NCBI GenBank assembly: GCA_039197065.1
Contig: JBCCUL010000027.1
Coordinates: 1-33,215, forward strand
Direction: 5' to 3'
DNA length: 33,215 nt
From: JANQPX01 sp039197065
Lineage (GTDB): Bacteria; Pseudomonadota; Alphaproteobacteria; Geminicoccales; Geminicoccaceae
Shown: piece by piece, positions 1 through 8,065 of the stretch
How the letters are laid out: each line of letters starts with the position of its first letter
How positions within the stretch are numbered: position 1 is the stretch's first letter
Program-made: the position numbers and the translations under genes
The notes under the pieces: model-generated
Seen by the model: the letters and a program-made list of their open reading frames with translations, nothing else
Databases searched by the model: none
What the model was told of the DNA's origin: nothing

Positions 1-533
1 TGACCGGTCGAACCGATATCTGGGCGTATTCATTCAGCGCCGGTCTTGATCGGCCGCTGACCGGTTACGGATATGACGCCTTCTGGAACGGCGACTTCAG
101 CCCCGGCGCAAACTACTCTGCGAATTGGAACACGCCTCATTCGCACAATGCCTGGCTGGAAATCTTCATCGGCCTCGGGGCGCCGGCTGCACTGCTGATG
201 ATCGGCATCATGGCCCTCACCATGTTTCGCGGTCTCATTCTGGCACGCTACCATACCGACACGACGCCAGGCATCCTGATCTTGCTCAGCTGCTTTGCGA
301 TCATGACCATCAGCATGTCCGAGCCGGTCTTCATGGAAAGGCACAGCTTCGAATGGATTTTGGTGGTGGCCATCGTCGGCTGCGCACGCGCGCTGACATC
401 AAGGCTGGGTCAGGATCAGCTGGAGAACAGCGAGGCGACCGGCTTCATCGATGAGCCAGAACCGGAGATGGCTGGACGGCGGCTCAGGCCGAGAGCGCCG
501 GTTCACCCCATGGCAAGCCGGGCCTCTCGATAA
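1..533 (+). CDS. O-antigen ligase/Wzy-type polysaccharide polymerase, C-terminal part
   Basis: The reading frame is open from the window edge (first full codon at position 3) to a stop at 531-533, so the 5' part is missing. The visible 176 residues begin with TGRTDIW and continue with a GYGYDAFW stretch and a SHNAWLEIFIGLG stretch. This is the pattern of the large periplasmic loop and following helix in the O-antigen ligase / ExoQ-like polymerase family (Wzy_C). At least two hydrophobic segments follow, then a hydrophilic tail of about 50 residues. Such proteins sit in the inner membrane and polymerise or ligate undecaprenyl-linked glycans. The secreted polysaccharide lyase-like gene just downstream fits an exopolysaccharide locus lying mostly outside the window. 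Ligase and polymerase cannot be told apart from this fragment. Confidence 0.8.
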   Translation, partial: TGRTDIWAYSFSAGLDRPLTGYGYDAFWNGDFSPGANYSANWNTPHSHNAWLEIFIGLGAPAALLMIGIMALTMFRGLILARYHTDTTPGILILLSCFAIMTISMSEPVFMERHSFEWILVVAIVGCARALTSRLGQDQLENSEATGFIDEPEPEMAGRRLRPRAPVHPMASRASR

Positions 534-630
534 GGCAGCCCAAGTTCAGAACCGGCAGGTCCTGTAGGCTGCCTATTCATTCAAACGCGCAGGTATCAAA
601 CATGGCGTTTTTTCCCGCTGATCCCTCCGC

Positions 631-1521
631 ATGACGAGCCTGTCTCCCATCGGCGCGAAAAGCATCCTCCTTGCGAGCGGGCTCGTCTTCTGCGTTCTGA
701 TCAACACGCCGGCTTCCAATGCCGGAGTCACGAAGGGCGGGACGATGCAAGGCTCGCCCGTGGCGGAGCGCCAGGATCGACCATCACAGGGAGTGGTCTG
801 CGATGCGAGCGGGGGAATCGTGCACCAGTTCCGTGGCGAAGACGGCGTCGACAACTGGTCCGGCCCGCTCAACTTCCCGACACCGGAAAAAACGCATAAT
901 CGGATCACCATTGCTTCGCCTGAAGGCCTGGCGCCATCGGGACGCGCCAGCATCAAAGTCGAGATCAAGCCGGGCGATCCTCAATGGAGCGAAGACAGCG
1001 GGAAAGGGCCGAAGCGAAGAGCGGAATTTTCCTGGAATGATTGGAAGTTTGAAGGCGGGAAAGAAGGCTGGGTCGGCGCAGCGTTCTATCTTCCCAGCGA
1101 TCCGATGGAAGACAATAACGGCACCGCCATCTTTCAACTGCACAACTTTCCGGAAAAAGGCACCCTTTGGAACTTGTTCACCTGGGATGGAAGGTTGCGT
1201 TCGACGAACGATCCTCTCGGCGACCTGATGGATGTCGACATCACGCCCTATCTCGACCGGTGGACGCGTATGGTCGTGAACTTCAAGCCATCGACCAAGA
1301 CGGATGGCTTCATCAGGATGTGGCTCGATGACGAGCTCGTGGTCGATCGAACGGGGATAACCAAAGAGAGCGGCTCAGAAGGCCCCTACCTCAAGCACGG
1401 TCTCTATTTTTGGGGCTACGATAAATTTGACGACCAGAAACATGCGGTCGCCTACTTCGACAACCTGCGGATTGGGGATGAAACCAGCAGCTACGGAAGT
1501 GTCAATCCTGCTTGCTGGTAG
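631..1521 (+). CDS. secreted polysaccharide lyase family protein (heparin lyase I-like fold)
   Basis: A 296-residue protein with an N-terminal signal peptide (hydrophobic run about residues 10-27, likely cleavage after ASNA, residue 31). The start at 631 is chosen because it includes the whole signal sequence; no strong ribosome site is visible. The remainder has the layout of Pfam Polysacc_lyase (PF14099), a beta-jelly-roll family. It shows a KRRAEF stretch, GWVGAAFYLPSD, then GTAIFQLHN, a two-strand block with TRMVVNFKPS and WLDDELVVDRTG, and a C-terminal YFDNLRIGDE strand. Members cleave uronic-acid-containing polysaccharides or are annotated as glycan-binding. With the upstream polymerase it probably trims or releases an exopolysaccharide, which is inference. 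The substrate cannot be read from the sequence. Confidence 0.72.
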   Translation: MTSLSPIGAKSILLASGLVFCVLINTPASNAGVTKGGTMQGSPVAERQDRPSQGVVCDASGGIVHQFRGEDGVDNWSGPLNFPTPEKTHNRITIASPEGLAPSGRASIKVEIKPGDPQWSEDSGKGPKRRAEFSWNDWKFEGGKEGWVGAAFYLPSDPMEDNNGTAIFQLHNFPEKGTLWNLFTWDGRLRSTNDPLGDLMDVDITPYLDRWTRMVVNFKPSTKTDGFIRMWLDDELVVDRTGITKESGSEGPYLKHGLYFWGYDKFDDQKHAVAYFDNLRIGDETSSYGSVNPACW

Positions 1522-1556
1522 AGGTGCGCCGGCCTTGTCGAATTACCGAACGTGAC

Positions 1557-1580
1557 CGTCAGATCGCTTTTGGTCTGACG
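1557..1580. terminator. hairpin between convergent genes, possible terminator
   Basis: The 78-bp gap between the convergent genes ending at 1521 and 1600 contains an inverted repeat: CGTCAGA at 1557-1563 pairs with TCTGACG at 1574-1580. The stem can be extended by a G-T and a C-G pair, leaving a six-base loop. There is no T-tract on either side, so it is only a weak candidate for a bidirectional terminator. Confidence 0.3.
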
Positions 1581-1599
1581 TCGGAAACGAAGCCAGGTT

Positions 1600-2622
1600 T
1601 CATGATTGGGTCGTTCGTTTCCCGTAAAGATCGGGCATCGCCGGCGTCTCGACATCAACCCTAATGCCAGACGCGAGGGCGAGGACGCCCTTCTCGGCGA
1701 CCAAGGTGGCGCAATAGCCATCCCAGGCATTCGCGGCGATGGCTGATGGCATGCCAGTTTCGACGAAGTTCGTGAAAGCTTTGTTCTGCAGGCGATAGGC
1801 TTCGGCAAAGCGCGGTCGCCAATCGGGCGCGAAACGTTCCGCTGTGACAAGATCGGCATGGGTTCGGCTCCAGACGGGCGCATTCAAGGAGACCGAGCCA
1901 CGTTCGCCGACCAGCTCGCCTCTGACGTCATAGCCGTAACCGGCATTGTTGTTGATCTCGATCGTTACAAGCTGGCCAGCGGTTGTCTCCAACGTCATGC
2001 AGACAGGCGCCACAAGATCGTCGGAGCGGCTCGGCTGTGCGGCCGTGATGCTCTTGCAGTCGGCATCGAGGATGAAACGGGCAATGTCGAACTCGTGGGG
2101 AGCGGAGTTCGTGATCGCCATGTCGCCGGTAAACCATGGGCCCGGACTTTGAACATTGCGGTGGACGTTGTGCATCATCATCGCGGGACCGAGCACGCCG
2201 CTTTCGAGAGCCGTTTTCATCTCGGTATAGGACGGATCGAAACGACGCATGAAACCGACCTGGACGAACTGTCGATTAGCCTGCACCTCGGCGTCGATCA
2301 CGTTCAGGCAATCGGCTGACGACGGCGATAGCGGTTTTTCGCAGAGAACCGGTTTGCCGGCAGCAATCGCGGCAAGCGTCAGTCGCGCATGGGTGTCATC
2401 GGGACTTGCGATCAGGACGGCATCGACGTCCTTGCGCGCGACCACCGTTTCCGGGTCGGTCCCGACATGGAAGGCACCATGCTTCTCAGCGATATGTTTC
2501 GCGCGCGACTCGTCGGCGTCGCATACGATCTGCAGGACAGCGCCGGATAGATCCTCCGCAACGATACGCGCATGGTCCGCGCCCATCACGCCGGCGCCGA
2601 TGATGGCCAGTCTTATCGACAC
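1600..2622 (-). CDS. Gfo/Idh/MocA family NAD(P)-dependent oxidoreductase
   Basis: A 340-residue protein, the usual length for this family of sugar and inositol dehydrogenases. The N-terminal Rossmann domain has GAGVMG at residues 9-14. The catalytic-lysine motif EKP is at 95-97, and the C-terminal alpha/beta domain carries HEFD at 176-179. In myo-inositol dehydrogenase the catalytic Lys, Asp and His stand at 97, 172 and 176; here the residue four before the His is Asn172 instead of Asp. Members oxidise or reduce ring hydroxyls of sugars, cyclitols or their acids. The gene stands alone: its upstream neighbour on the same strand is more than 600 bp away and the downstream gene is convergent. 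The substrate is unknown, with inositol- or sugar-like compounds most likely. Confidence 0.85.
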   Translation of the reverse strand: MSIRLAIIGAGVMGADHARIVAEDLSGAVLQIVCDADESRAKHIAEKHGAFHVGTDPETVVARKDVDAVLIASPDDTHARLTLAAIAAGKPVLCEKPLSPSSADCLNVIDAEVQANRQFVQVGFMRRFDPSYTEMKTALESGVLGPAMMMHNVHRNVQSPGPWFTGDMAITNSAPHEFDIARFILDADCKSITAAQPSRSDDLVAPVCMTLETTAGQLVTIEINNNAGYGYDVRGELVGERGSVSLNAPVWSRTHADLVTAERFAPDWRPRFAEAYRLQNKAFTNFVETGMPSAIAANAWDGYCATLVAEKGVLALASGIRVDVETPAMPDLYGKRTTQS

Positions 2623-2703
2623 GCATCGCCCCTTTCGGTTCCTTCGTCATGAAGAGACCTTAGCGCATCAGCTGTCGATCGATGTTGCAAGGTCTATTTG
2701 TCT

Positions 2704-3174
2704 CTATCGAACCGGCTGACCAAGCTGGGAGACGACGTCGACTTCCTTCCCATCAGCATGCGCTGCAATCCGAACCAGATGCGCCTGACACCGACCGCAG
2801 TCCGTGCTGCCAAAGCCTCTGATCGGATAGTCGACCTCCGGTCGCTTCGACAGGACATCGATCAAAGCGCACTCCGATCCGCCAGGGAACGGGATCGCCC
2901 GGACGCTGGTCGCCGCGCTTGTCAGCCAGTCGATATGCCAGCGGCGCTTCGAAGGGCGCCCGAGATGGCGCCGGCAGCGGGCGCGAATCCCTCCCGGACC
3001 ATAAGCGCTTCCGGCATAGACGTAATGGCCTTCCGGCAGACGCTGATCTCGAAAGCGCGGCGGCAGTTCGACAGACCTGTCCAAATCGATCAGGAGAAGA
3101 TAGGCGCCTGTCTCGATCGGCAATGCTGCAGCGTCACTTGTTCCGACCTGCATGGAGGTCTTCATGTCGATCAC
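2704..3174 (-). CDS. DUF123 family protein (GIY-YIG-like)
   Basis: A 156-residue protein with the conserved DUF123 (PF01986) core: GAYLLLIDLD near residue 23, LPEGHYVYAGSAYGPGG near 46, IRARCRRHL and RRWHIDWLT. The YVYAGSA and RWHIDWL blocks resemble a degenerate GIY-YIG nuclease fold. In other genomes the domain occurs alone or next to endonuclease III, and its activity is not established. The C-terminal region has a GSTDCGRCQAHL stretch, whose CxxC is typical of this family. It is a single gene, separated by about 80 bp from the oxidoreductase downstream and 87 bp from the transporter operon upstream. No functional link to these neighbours is apparent. Confidence 0.75.
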   Translation of the reverse strand: MIDMKTSMQVGTSDAAALPIETGAYLLLIDLDRSVELPPRFRDQRLPEGHYVYAGSAYGPGGIRARCRRHLGRPSKRRWHIDWLTSAATSVRAIPFPGGSECALIDVLSKRPEVDYPIRGFGSTDCGRCQAHLVRIAAHADGKEVDVVSQLGQPVR

Positions 3175-3261
3175 GCAGGTCCTAGTCCTTCGTTATGCTG
3201 GATCATCAGCATGGAGGTCGGCTTTGGTTTCGTGGGTCAACGGCGCCGGCCGCTGCCGGCC

Positions 3262-4008
3262 CTAGAGGATCTGGCTCAGGAACTCGCGTGTGCGCGGATC
3301 GCTGGCCTCGGTGAAAAAGGTGGCGGGCGGGCCGTGTTCGACGATCACGCCCCTATCGGTGAAGTAGATGTGATCGGCGACCTCACGCGCAAAGCCCATC
3401 TCATGGGTGACGAGAATGCAGGTCATGCCCTCTTCGGCCAGCTCTCGAATGGTCACCAGAACCTCCTTGACCGTTTCTGGGTCTAGAGCGGCGGTGACCT
3501 CATCGAACAGCATGATGTCCGGGTTCATCGCGAGCGAGCGGGCGATGGCGACGCGCTGCTGCTGACCGCCGGAAAGCTCGCCGGGGTAGCTGTTTTCTTT
3601 GCCTTCGAGACGCACCTTCGCCATCAGCCTTTTCGCGCGCGCCTCGACCTCTGATTTCTCCTGCTTCAGGACGAGGACCGGCGCCATCATGACGTTCTGA
3701 AGCGCGGTCTTATGCGGGAAGAGGTTATATTGCTGGAACACCATGCCAACCTTCTTCCTGAGCTCCAGCTTGTCCAGCTTCGGGTCGTGCACCTCTTGTC
3801 CCTGGACCGTGATCGAGCCCGCCTGGATATCATTGAGGGCGTTGATGCAGCGAATGAGCGTCGACTTGCCGGAGCCAGAGGGGCCGATGATGCAGATCAC
3901 CTCGCCTTTCCTGACGTCGAACGAAACGCCCTTCAGCACTTCGAGCTCGCCAAAGGATTTGTGGACGTCCTTCAGGGAAATGATCGGTTGATCCGGTGTC
4001 CAGGTCAT
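3262..4008 (-). CDS. amino-acid ABC transporter ATP-binding protein
   Basis: A 248-residue ATPase of the polar amino-acid uptake (GlnQ/HisP) family. Walker A GPSGSGKST is at residues 42-50. The Q-loop context is VFQQYNLFPH, the signature LSGGQQQRVAIARSL, and Walker B/D-loop IMLFDEVTAALDPE. The usual Pro of DEPTSALD is Val, as also occurs in some ectoine-type importers. The start at 4008 overlaps the stop of the upstream permease by four bases (ATGA), which argues for translational coupling and against the longer open frame upstream, antisense-like in composition. It is the last gene of the operon binding protein, permease, permease, ATPase. It powers import of a polar amino acid or derivative across the inner membrane. 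Confidence 0.93.
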   Translation of the reverse strand: MTWTPDQPIISLKDVHKSFGELEVLKGVSFDVRKGEVICIIGPSGSGKSTLIRCINALNDIQAGSITVQGQEVHDPKLDKLELRKKVGMVFQQYNLFPHKTALQNVMMAPVLVLKQEKSEVEARAKRLMAKVRLEGKENSYPGELSGGQQQRVAIARSLAMNPDIMLFDEVTAALDPETVKEVLVTIRELAEEGMTCILVTHEMGFAREVADHIYFTDRGVIVEHGPPATFFTEASDPRTREFLSQIL

Positions 4009-4892
4009 AGTTTCACCGCGTATTTGCGCTCCAGCCAGATGGTCCAGCGGGCGATCGGGTAGCAGTAGAGGAAGAAGAGAACGAGGGCGAAGCCGTAGAA
4101 CGGCACCAGGAGTTCGGGATGGTTGTCCTCGGCTTCCATCGCCTGTCGGGAAAGCGTGATGATTTCTTCGATGCCCAAGAGCGTGCAGAGCGGCGTCGCC
4201 ATGGTCAGGATCGCGTACCAGTTCATCCAGGGGGGCAGCATGCGCTTGTAGCATTGCGGCAGAATGATCTGCCAAAGGGTCTGCCGGCGGGTGAAGGCGA
4301 GGCTTTCGGAGGCTTCCCATTGCGCCGTGGGTACGGATTGAACCGCGCCGCGCACGACTTCCGAGATATTGGCCATGACCGGCAGCGAGAGGCCGATGAC
4401 GCCCTTCATCCAGTCCGGGATCGGAATGGTCATCCCGAAGATCTGGATCTGAAAGGGGAAGGCCAGGAGCACGATGAAGAGGAGGACCAGCCAGGGTGAG
4501 TTTCGAAAGAGCTGGGTAATGAACCAGGCGATGGCGCGGACCGGACGGCTTTGTGAGATTTGAGCGAGACCGACCGCAGCACCCGCAACCGTGCCGATCG
4601 CCATGGCCAGCACGGAGATGAGCACGTTGAAGACAAAGCCGGACCAGACGAGAAACGGCATCCAACGCCAGAGCGCATCGAAGGCATCGGCGGTGCCGTA
4701 GCGGCTTTGCGCCATGGACAATGCCGGCCAGAGTAGAGCGACCGCAAGGATGAGGAAGGGCGTGTACCAGGGCAGGCCTGCCAGCCAGCGGACGAACATG
4801 TAGCCATCCGGCGAATGGGCCCGAACGTCGAAGGGCTTCAGGACCGGAAGGTCCGTCGCTCCGGGCGACGTGATGCCGGCGATCCGCCTCAT
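4005..4892 (-). CDS. amino-acid ABC transporter permease (second subunit)
   Basis: A 295-residue inner-membrane permease. The start at 4892 is chosen because it overlaps the stop of the preceding permease by four bases (ATGA); a frame that opens further upstream lies entirely within that gene. After a hydrophilic N-terminus there are about five to six hydrophobic segments, for example WYTPFLILAVALLW, the segment around VFNVLISVLAMAIG and PWLVLLFIVLLAFPF. The cytoplasmic EAA loop that docks the ATPase reads EASESLAFTRRQTLWQIILP. The FRNSPWLVLLF stretch is typical of the HisM/GlnP family. It pairs with the permease encoded just upstream to form the heterodimeric channel. Confidence 0.92.
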   Translation of the reverse strand: MRRIAGITSPGATDLPVLKPFDVRAHSPDGYMFVRWLAGLPWYTPFLILAVALLWPALSMAQSRYGTADAFDALWRWMPFLVWSGFVFNVLISVLAMAIGTVAGAAVGLAQISQSRPVRAIAWFITQLFRNSPWLVLLFIVLLAFPFQIQIFGMTIPIPDWMKGVIGLSLPVMANISEVVRGAVQSVPTAQWEASESLAFTRRQTLWQIILPQCYKRMLPPWMNWYAILTMATPLCTLLGIEEIITLSRQAMEAEDNHPELLVPFYGFALVLFFLYCYPIARWTIWLERKYAVKL

Positions 4893-5641
4893 GTGCCGTA
4901 GCCTGGAATCTTCATCGCCCGCTCCCAGCGATGCATGCCGAAGACCAGGATCGCGACCAGGATGATATAGGCGAAAAAGACCAGCATCATCGTCGGATAC
5001 TGCGCGGACGGAAAGTCGTTCCAAATCGAAACGGAATGATAGAGCAGCTCAGGCACGGCGATTGCGTAGGCCTGTGTGGTCGTCTTGACCAGGTTGACGA
5101 GATTGTTGTTGAGGGCCGGCAGGCAGACGCGGAATGCAAGTGGAAGGACGATGTAGATGTAGATCTGTAGCCTGGAGAAACCGAGAGACTCGGCGGCTTC
5201 CACCGTCGACTCAGGCACGGCTTCGATACCGGCTCGAAAAATCTCGACATTGAAGGCGCCGGCGAAGAAAGAGAGCGAGATGACCGCCCAGCCGACATTG
5301 GAGATGATTGGCTGCACGGTCCATCCGTCGGGTCCGGTGACCACGGGCGTGAACTGACCGAGGGCAAAGTAAAAGAAAAGAAGCTGAACGAGAGGCGGTG
5401 TGTTTCTGAAGAACTGGATGTAGCCCTGGACGATGGCGCGGACGATGCGCGAACGCGCACCCTGCATCCAGGCGCCGACCAGACCGATCACGACCGAGAA
5501 GATCAGGCAGAGCACGCTCAGCTTCACCGTCATCCAGAGGCCGGCGAGCACCTTTCCCTGCTGGCGCTCGTCATACATCCAGATGAAGTTCCAGCGCGGC
5601 GCATCAGCCGCCAGCTCGCGGAAGAAATCTTCCACATCCAC
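4889..5641 (-). CDS. amino-acid ABC transporter permease (first subunit)
   Basis: A 250-residue HisQ/GlnP-type permease. It has a first membrane segment at about residues 34-57 (TVKLSVLCLIFSVVIGLVGAW), the family motif FFRNTPPLVQLLFFYFA, and an EAA loop EAAESLGFSRLQIYIYIVLP, with about five membrane spans overall. The gene lies 54 bp downstream of the binding-protein gene, and a perfect hairpin lies in that gap. Its stop overlaps the next permease start. It forms the translocation channel together with that permease. Confidence 0.92.
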   Translation of the reverse strand: MDVEDFFRELAADAPRWNFIWMYDERQQGKVLAGLWMTVKLSVLCLIFSVVIGLVGAWMQGARSRIVRAIVQGYIQFFRNTPPLVQLLFFYFALGQFTPVVTGPDGWTVQPIISNVGWAVISLSFFAGAFNVEIFRAGIEAVPESTVEAAESLGFSRLQIYIYIVLPLAFRVCLPALNNNLVNLVKTTTQAYAIAVPELLYHSVSIWNDFPSAQYPTMMLVFFAYIILVAILVFGMHRWERAMKIPGYGT

Positions 5642-5654
5642 CCTCCGAAGAAGG

Positions 5655-5680
5655 CGCCCCCTCCTGGCATGGAGGGGGCG
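5655..5680 (-). terminator. intercistronic hairpin between binding-protein and permease genes
   Basis: A perfect 10-bp inverted repeat (CGCCCCCTCC at 5655-5664 and GGAGGGGGCG at 5671-5680) with a six-base loop. It sits between the binding-protein stop (5696) and the permease start (5641). There is no T-tract, so it is more likely a partial terminator or a 3' end stabiliser. Such an element would let the binding protein be made in excess over the permeases, as is common in binding-protein operons. Confidence 0.55.
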
Positions 5681-5695
5681 GGTTCCGTCAGGTGG

Positions 5696-6526
5696 TTACT
5701 CGATCCAGTCGCTGAACTTTTCGGCCTGATCCTTCAGATAGGCCGTGGGCTGAATGCCCCATTTTTCTTCCAGCTCGATCAGCTTGCCGGAGCGGTGCCA
5801 GTTGTACTGCATGCCGGACATGAAATTGCCGAAGACGCAGCTCTGCTCGGCGAGCGGCACGGCCAGGCCCCAGGGATTGTCGTCCTCCGAGGCAAGCGGC
5901 ATCTCGAACTCTTCCCAGTTACCGGATGCGAGATCGGAGCCGATGGAGCTGTCGTCATAGACCCAGGCGACGCATTTCTTGTCGCGCAGCGCCTGCTTAG
6001 CTTCGGCATTGCCGGTAAATGCGACGATCTCGACGCCGTAGCGCTCCTCGACGATCTGGTTGTAGAAAGCGCCCTGCTTGCCGCAGACCGGCTTGTCACG
6101 AAGATCTTCCCACTCTTTAAAGCCGAGTGCTTTCGGCGACATGATGTTGGTGCCTGATGTGTAGTAGTTCGGGCCGGGAATGCCGACGATCTCGCGGCGA
6201 TCGGCGCGGTCCGACATGGTCGCGATGAACATGTCGACCTTGCCCTGCTCCAAAAACTGCATGCGGTTCGAGGACTGCACCGGCACCAGCTCAGCCTCGA
6301 TGCCCATCGCAGCCGCGACCTCGTTGGCCATGTCGATTTCCATGCCGACCAGCTCACCGCTCTCGTCGCGGAAGCCCCAGGGCTTGTAGTCCGCCTTGAC
6401 GCCGATGGTGATCTTGCCGCTCTCCATCACCTTGTTCCAGACGTCATTGGTGCACTCGGCAGCCAAGGCAGCCGTCGACTGCGCCGCCAGCGCCAGAACC
6501 GCAACCGTTCCCAAAAGTCGCTTCAT
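5696..6526 (-). CDS. amino-acid ABC transporter substrate-binding protein
   Basis: A 276-residue periplasmic family 3 solute-binding protein. The start at 6526 (MKRLLG) is chosen because a GGAG box lies six bases upstream and a clean signal peptide follows, with cleavage about residue 22 (ALA/AEC). An ATG 12 bases earlier is in frame but has a poorer ribosome site. The mature protein shows the family layout: ITIGVKADYKPWGFRDESG, GMEIDMANEVA, and VDMFIATMSDRADRR. Four Cys in the mature part (AEC, PVCG, KKCV, QSCV) could form disulfides. It is the first gene of the import operon and is divergent from the sarcosine-oxidase-type genes, so an N-methylated or secondary amino acid is a reasonable cargo (inference). 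Confidence 0.9.
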   Translation of the reverse strand: MKRLLGTVAVLALAAQSTAALAAECTNDVWNKVMESGKITIGVKADYKPWGFRDESGELVGMEIDMANEVAAAMGIEAELVPVQSSNRMQFLEQGKVDMFIATMSDRADRREIVGIPGPNYYTSGTNIMSPKALGFKEWEDLRDKPVCGKQGAFYNQIVEERYGVEIVAFTGNAEAKQALRDKKCVAWVYDDSSIGSDLASGNWEEFEMPLASEDDNPWGLAVPLAEQSCVFGNFMSGMQYNWHRSGKLIELEEKWGIQPTAYLKDQAEKFSDWIE

Positions 6527-6801
6527 GTCGTTCTCCATCGTTGAGCCTGTTCGGCCTCGCTCTTCGTCGAATGCCGCTTTGCCTTTGGCGATCTCGAGAT
6601 CATTGTACAGTTTCTCGGTCTTGGTAGAAGACTCGCCCACCAAGCATGTTTCCTCAAAATTAAATCGAGGAAAAACCCTTTGCCTGGTCACGCCTATTGC
6701 CGGGCCGTCAGCCATATCCTAAATGTCGATGCTATTTTCGAAAAAGCTAAGCCGTAGGGCCTCGTACAGGCATACGCACTTGATCACAAAGAAAGCGCAA
6801 C
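6527..6801. promoter_or_regulatory. divergent promoter region between ABC importer and sox-type operon
   Basis: This is a 275-bp non-coding stretch between two divergent operons, so both promoters must lie here. It is somewhat more A+T-rich around 6640-6760. I found no clear operator palindrome or riboswitch by eye. No regulator gene is adjacent, so control is unknown. Shared promoter DNA supports joint regulation of import and oxidation. Confidence 0.55.
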
Positions 6802-8052
6802 ATGCACTACTCCGGATGGAAGGTGTTTTGGGAAGGCCTGACCGGTAACAAGGGTTGGAAACCAGTTTGGCGCAAGCCCGATCCCAAACCTGATTACGAC
6901 GTCGTCATCGTTGGCGGCGGCGGACACGGTCTCGCAACGGCCTATTACCTCGCCAAGACTTTTGGCGTGCGCAATGTAGCGGTACTCGAAAAAGGTTGGC
7001 TCGGTTCCGGTAATATCGGGCGCAACACGACAATCATCCGCTCGAATTATCTGCTCCCCGGCAATGAGCCTTTCTACGAATTGTCGATGCAGCTCTGGGA
7101 AGGGCTGGAGCAGGACTTCAATTACAATGCCATGGTTTCGCAACGGGGTGTGCTCAACCTCTATCACAGCGATCCGCAGCGCGACGCCTTTGCCCGGCGC
7201 GGCAACGCCATGAAGATGGCCGGCGCCGATGCCGAACTGTTGGATCAAGATGAGGTGCGCGAGCTCTACCCGTTCCTCGACTTCGACAATGCGCGCTTTC
7301 CGATCAAGGGCGGCCTCTTGCAGCGCCGCGGCGGCACCGCGCGCCACGATGCGGTCGCCTGGGGCTATGCGCGAGGTGCTGATGCGCACGGCGTTGACTT
7401 GCTTCAGAACTGCGAAGTCACCGGCTTCGACATCCAGGATGGTGTCTGCAAAGGGGTCGAGACGTCGCGCGGAAAAATTCGGGCGAAGAAAGTCGCCGTC
7501 GTGGTTGCGGGATCGTCCGGCTGCGTCATGGCGCAAGCCGGCATGCGCCTTCCGATCGAAAGTCACGTGCTCCAGGCCTTTGTCACTGAGGGACTGAAGC
7601 CGGTGCTCGATGGTGTGATCACCTTTGGCGCCGGCCACTTCTATTGCAGCCAGTCGGACAAAGGCGGGCTGGTCTTCGGCGGCGATATCGACGGCTACAA
7701 TACCTATGCCCAGCGCGGCAACCTGCCGGTGGTCGAGGATGTTGCCGAAGGCGGCATGGCGATCCTGCCGATCCTGGGCAGGCTTCGGGTCCTGCGCATG
7801 TGGGGCGGTGTGATGGACATGTCGATGGATGGCTCACCCTTTATCGACAAGACCCATATCGAGGGGCTCTATTTCAACGGCGGCTGGTGCTATGGCGGCT
7901 TCAAGGCCACACCGGCTTCGGGCCTCTGCTACGCCCATCTTCTCGCAAGGGACGAACCGCATCCGACCGCGACCGCCTATCGCCTGGACCGGTTTCGAAC
8001 CGGCGCGATGATCGACGAAAAGGGCTCCGGCGCCCAACCGAACCTGCACTGA
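6802..8052 (+). CDS. soxB: sarcosine oxidase-type heterotetrameric oxidoreductase, beta subunit
   Basis: A 416-residue flavoprotein matching the beta subunit of heterotetrameric sarcosine oxidase in length and layout. A Rossmann FAD site VVIVGGGGHG ends at residue 43. GNIGRNTTIIRSNYL lies near residue 70. RGGTARHD at about 176-183 contains His182, in the position of the family's histidine that covalently holds FMN. A C-terminal GWCYGGFKATPASG stretch belongs to the FAD domain. The subunit oxidises the N-methyl or secondary amine of the substrate. It is the first of four genes in the order B, D, A, G, with 13 bp to the next. The natural substrate may be another N-methylated amino acid, since related enzymes act on dimethylglycine, N-methylglutamate and similar compounds. 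Confidence 0.9.
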   Translation: MHYSGWKVFWEGLTGNKGWKPVWRKPDPKPDYDVVIVGGGGHGLATAYYLAKTFGVRNVAVLEKGWLGSGNIGRNTTIIRSNYLLPGNEPFYELSMQLWEGLEQDFNYNAMVSQRGVLNLYHSDPQRDAFARRGNAMKMAGADAELLDQDEVRELYPFLDFDNARFPIKGGLLQRRGGTARHDAVAWGYARGADAHGVDLLQNCEVTGFDIQDGVCKGVETSRGKIRAKKVAVVVAGSSGCVMAQAGMRLPIESHVLQAFVTEGLKPVLDGVITFGAGHFYCSQSDKGGLVFGGDIDGYNTYAQRGNLPVVEDVAEGGMAILPILGRLRVLRMWGGVMDMSMDGSPFIDKTHIEGLYFNGGWCYGGFKATPASGLCYAHLLARDEPHPTATAYRLDRFRTGAMIDEKGSGAQPNLH

Positions 8053-8065
8053 GGAAACGCGAGCC

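Noticed and set aside
2698..3486. A 262-codon plus-strand open frame
   Set aside because: It runs antisense through the DUF123 gene and into the ATPase gene, both of which are supported by motifs.
3262..4665. A 467-codon open frame that would fuse a permease-region sequence to the ABC ATPase
   Set aside because: The part beyond 4008 reads the permease gene in the wrong frame and has no membrane protein character. The ATGA overlap at 4005-4008 gives the real start.
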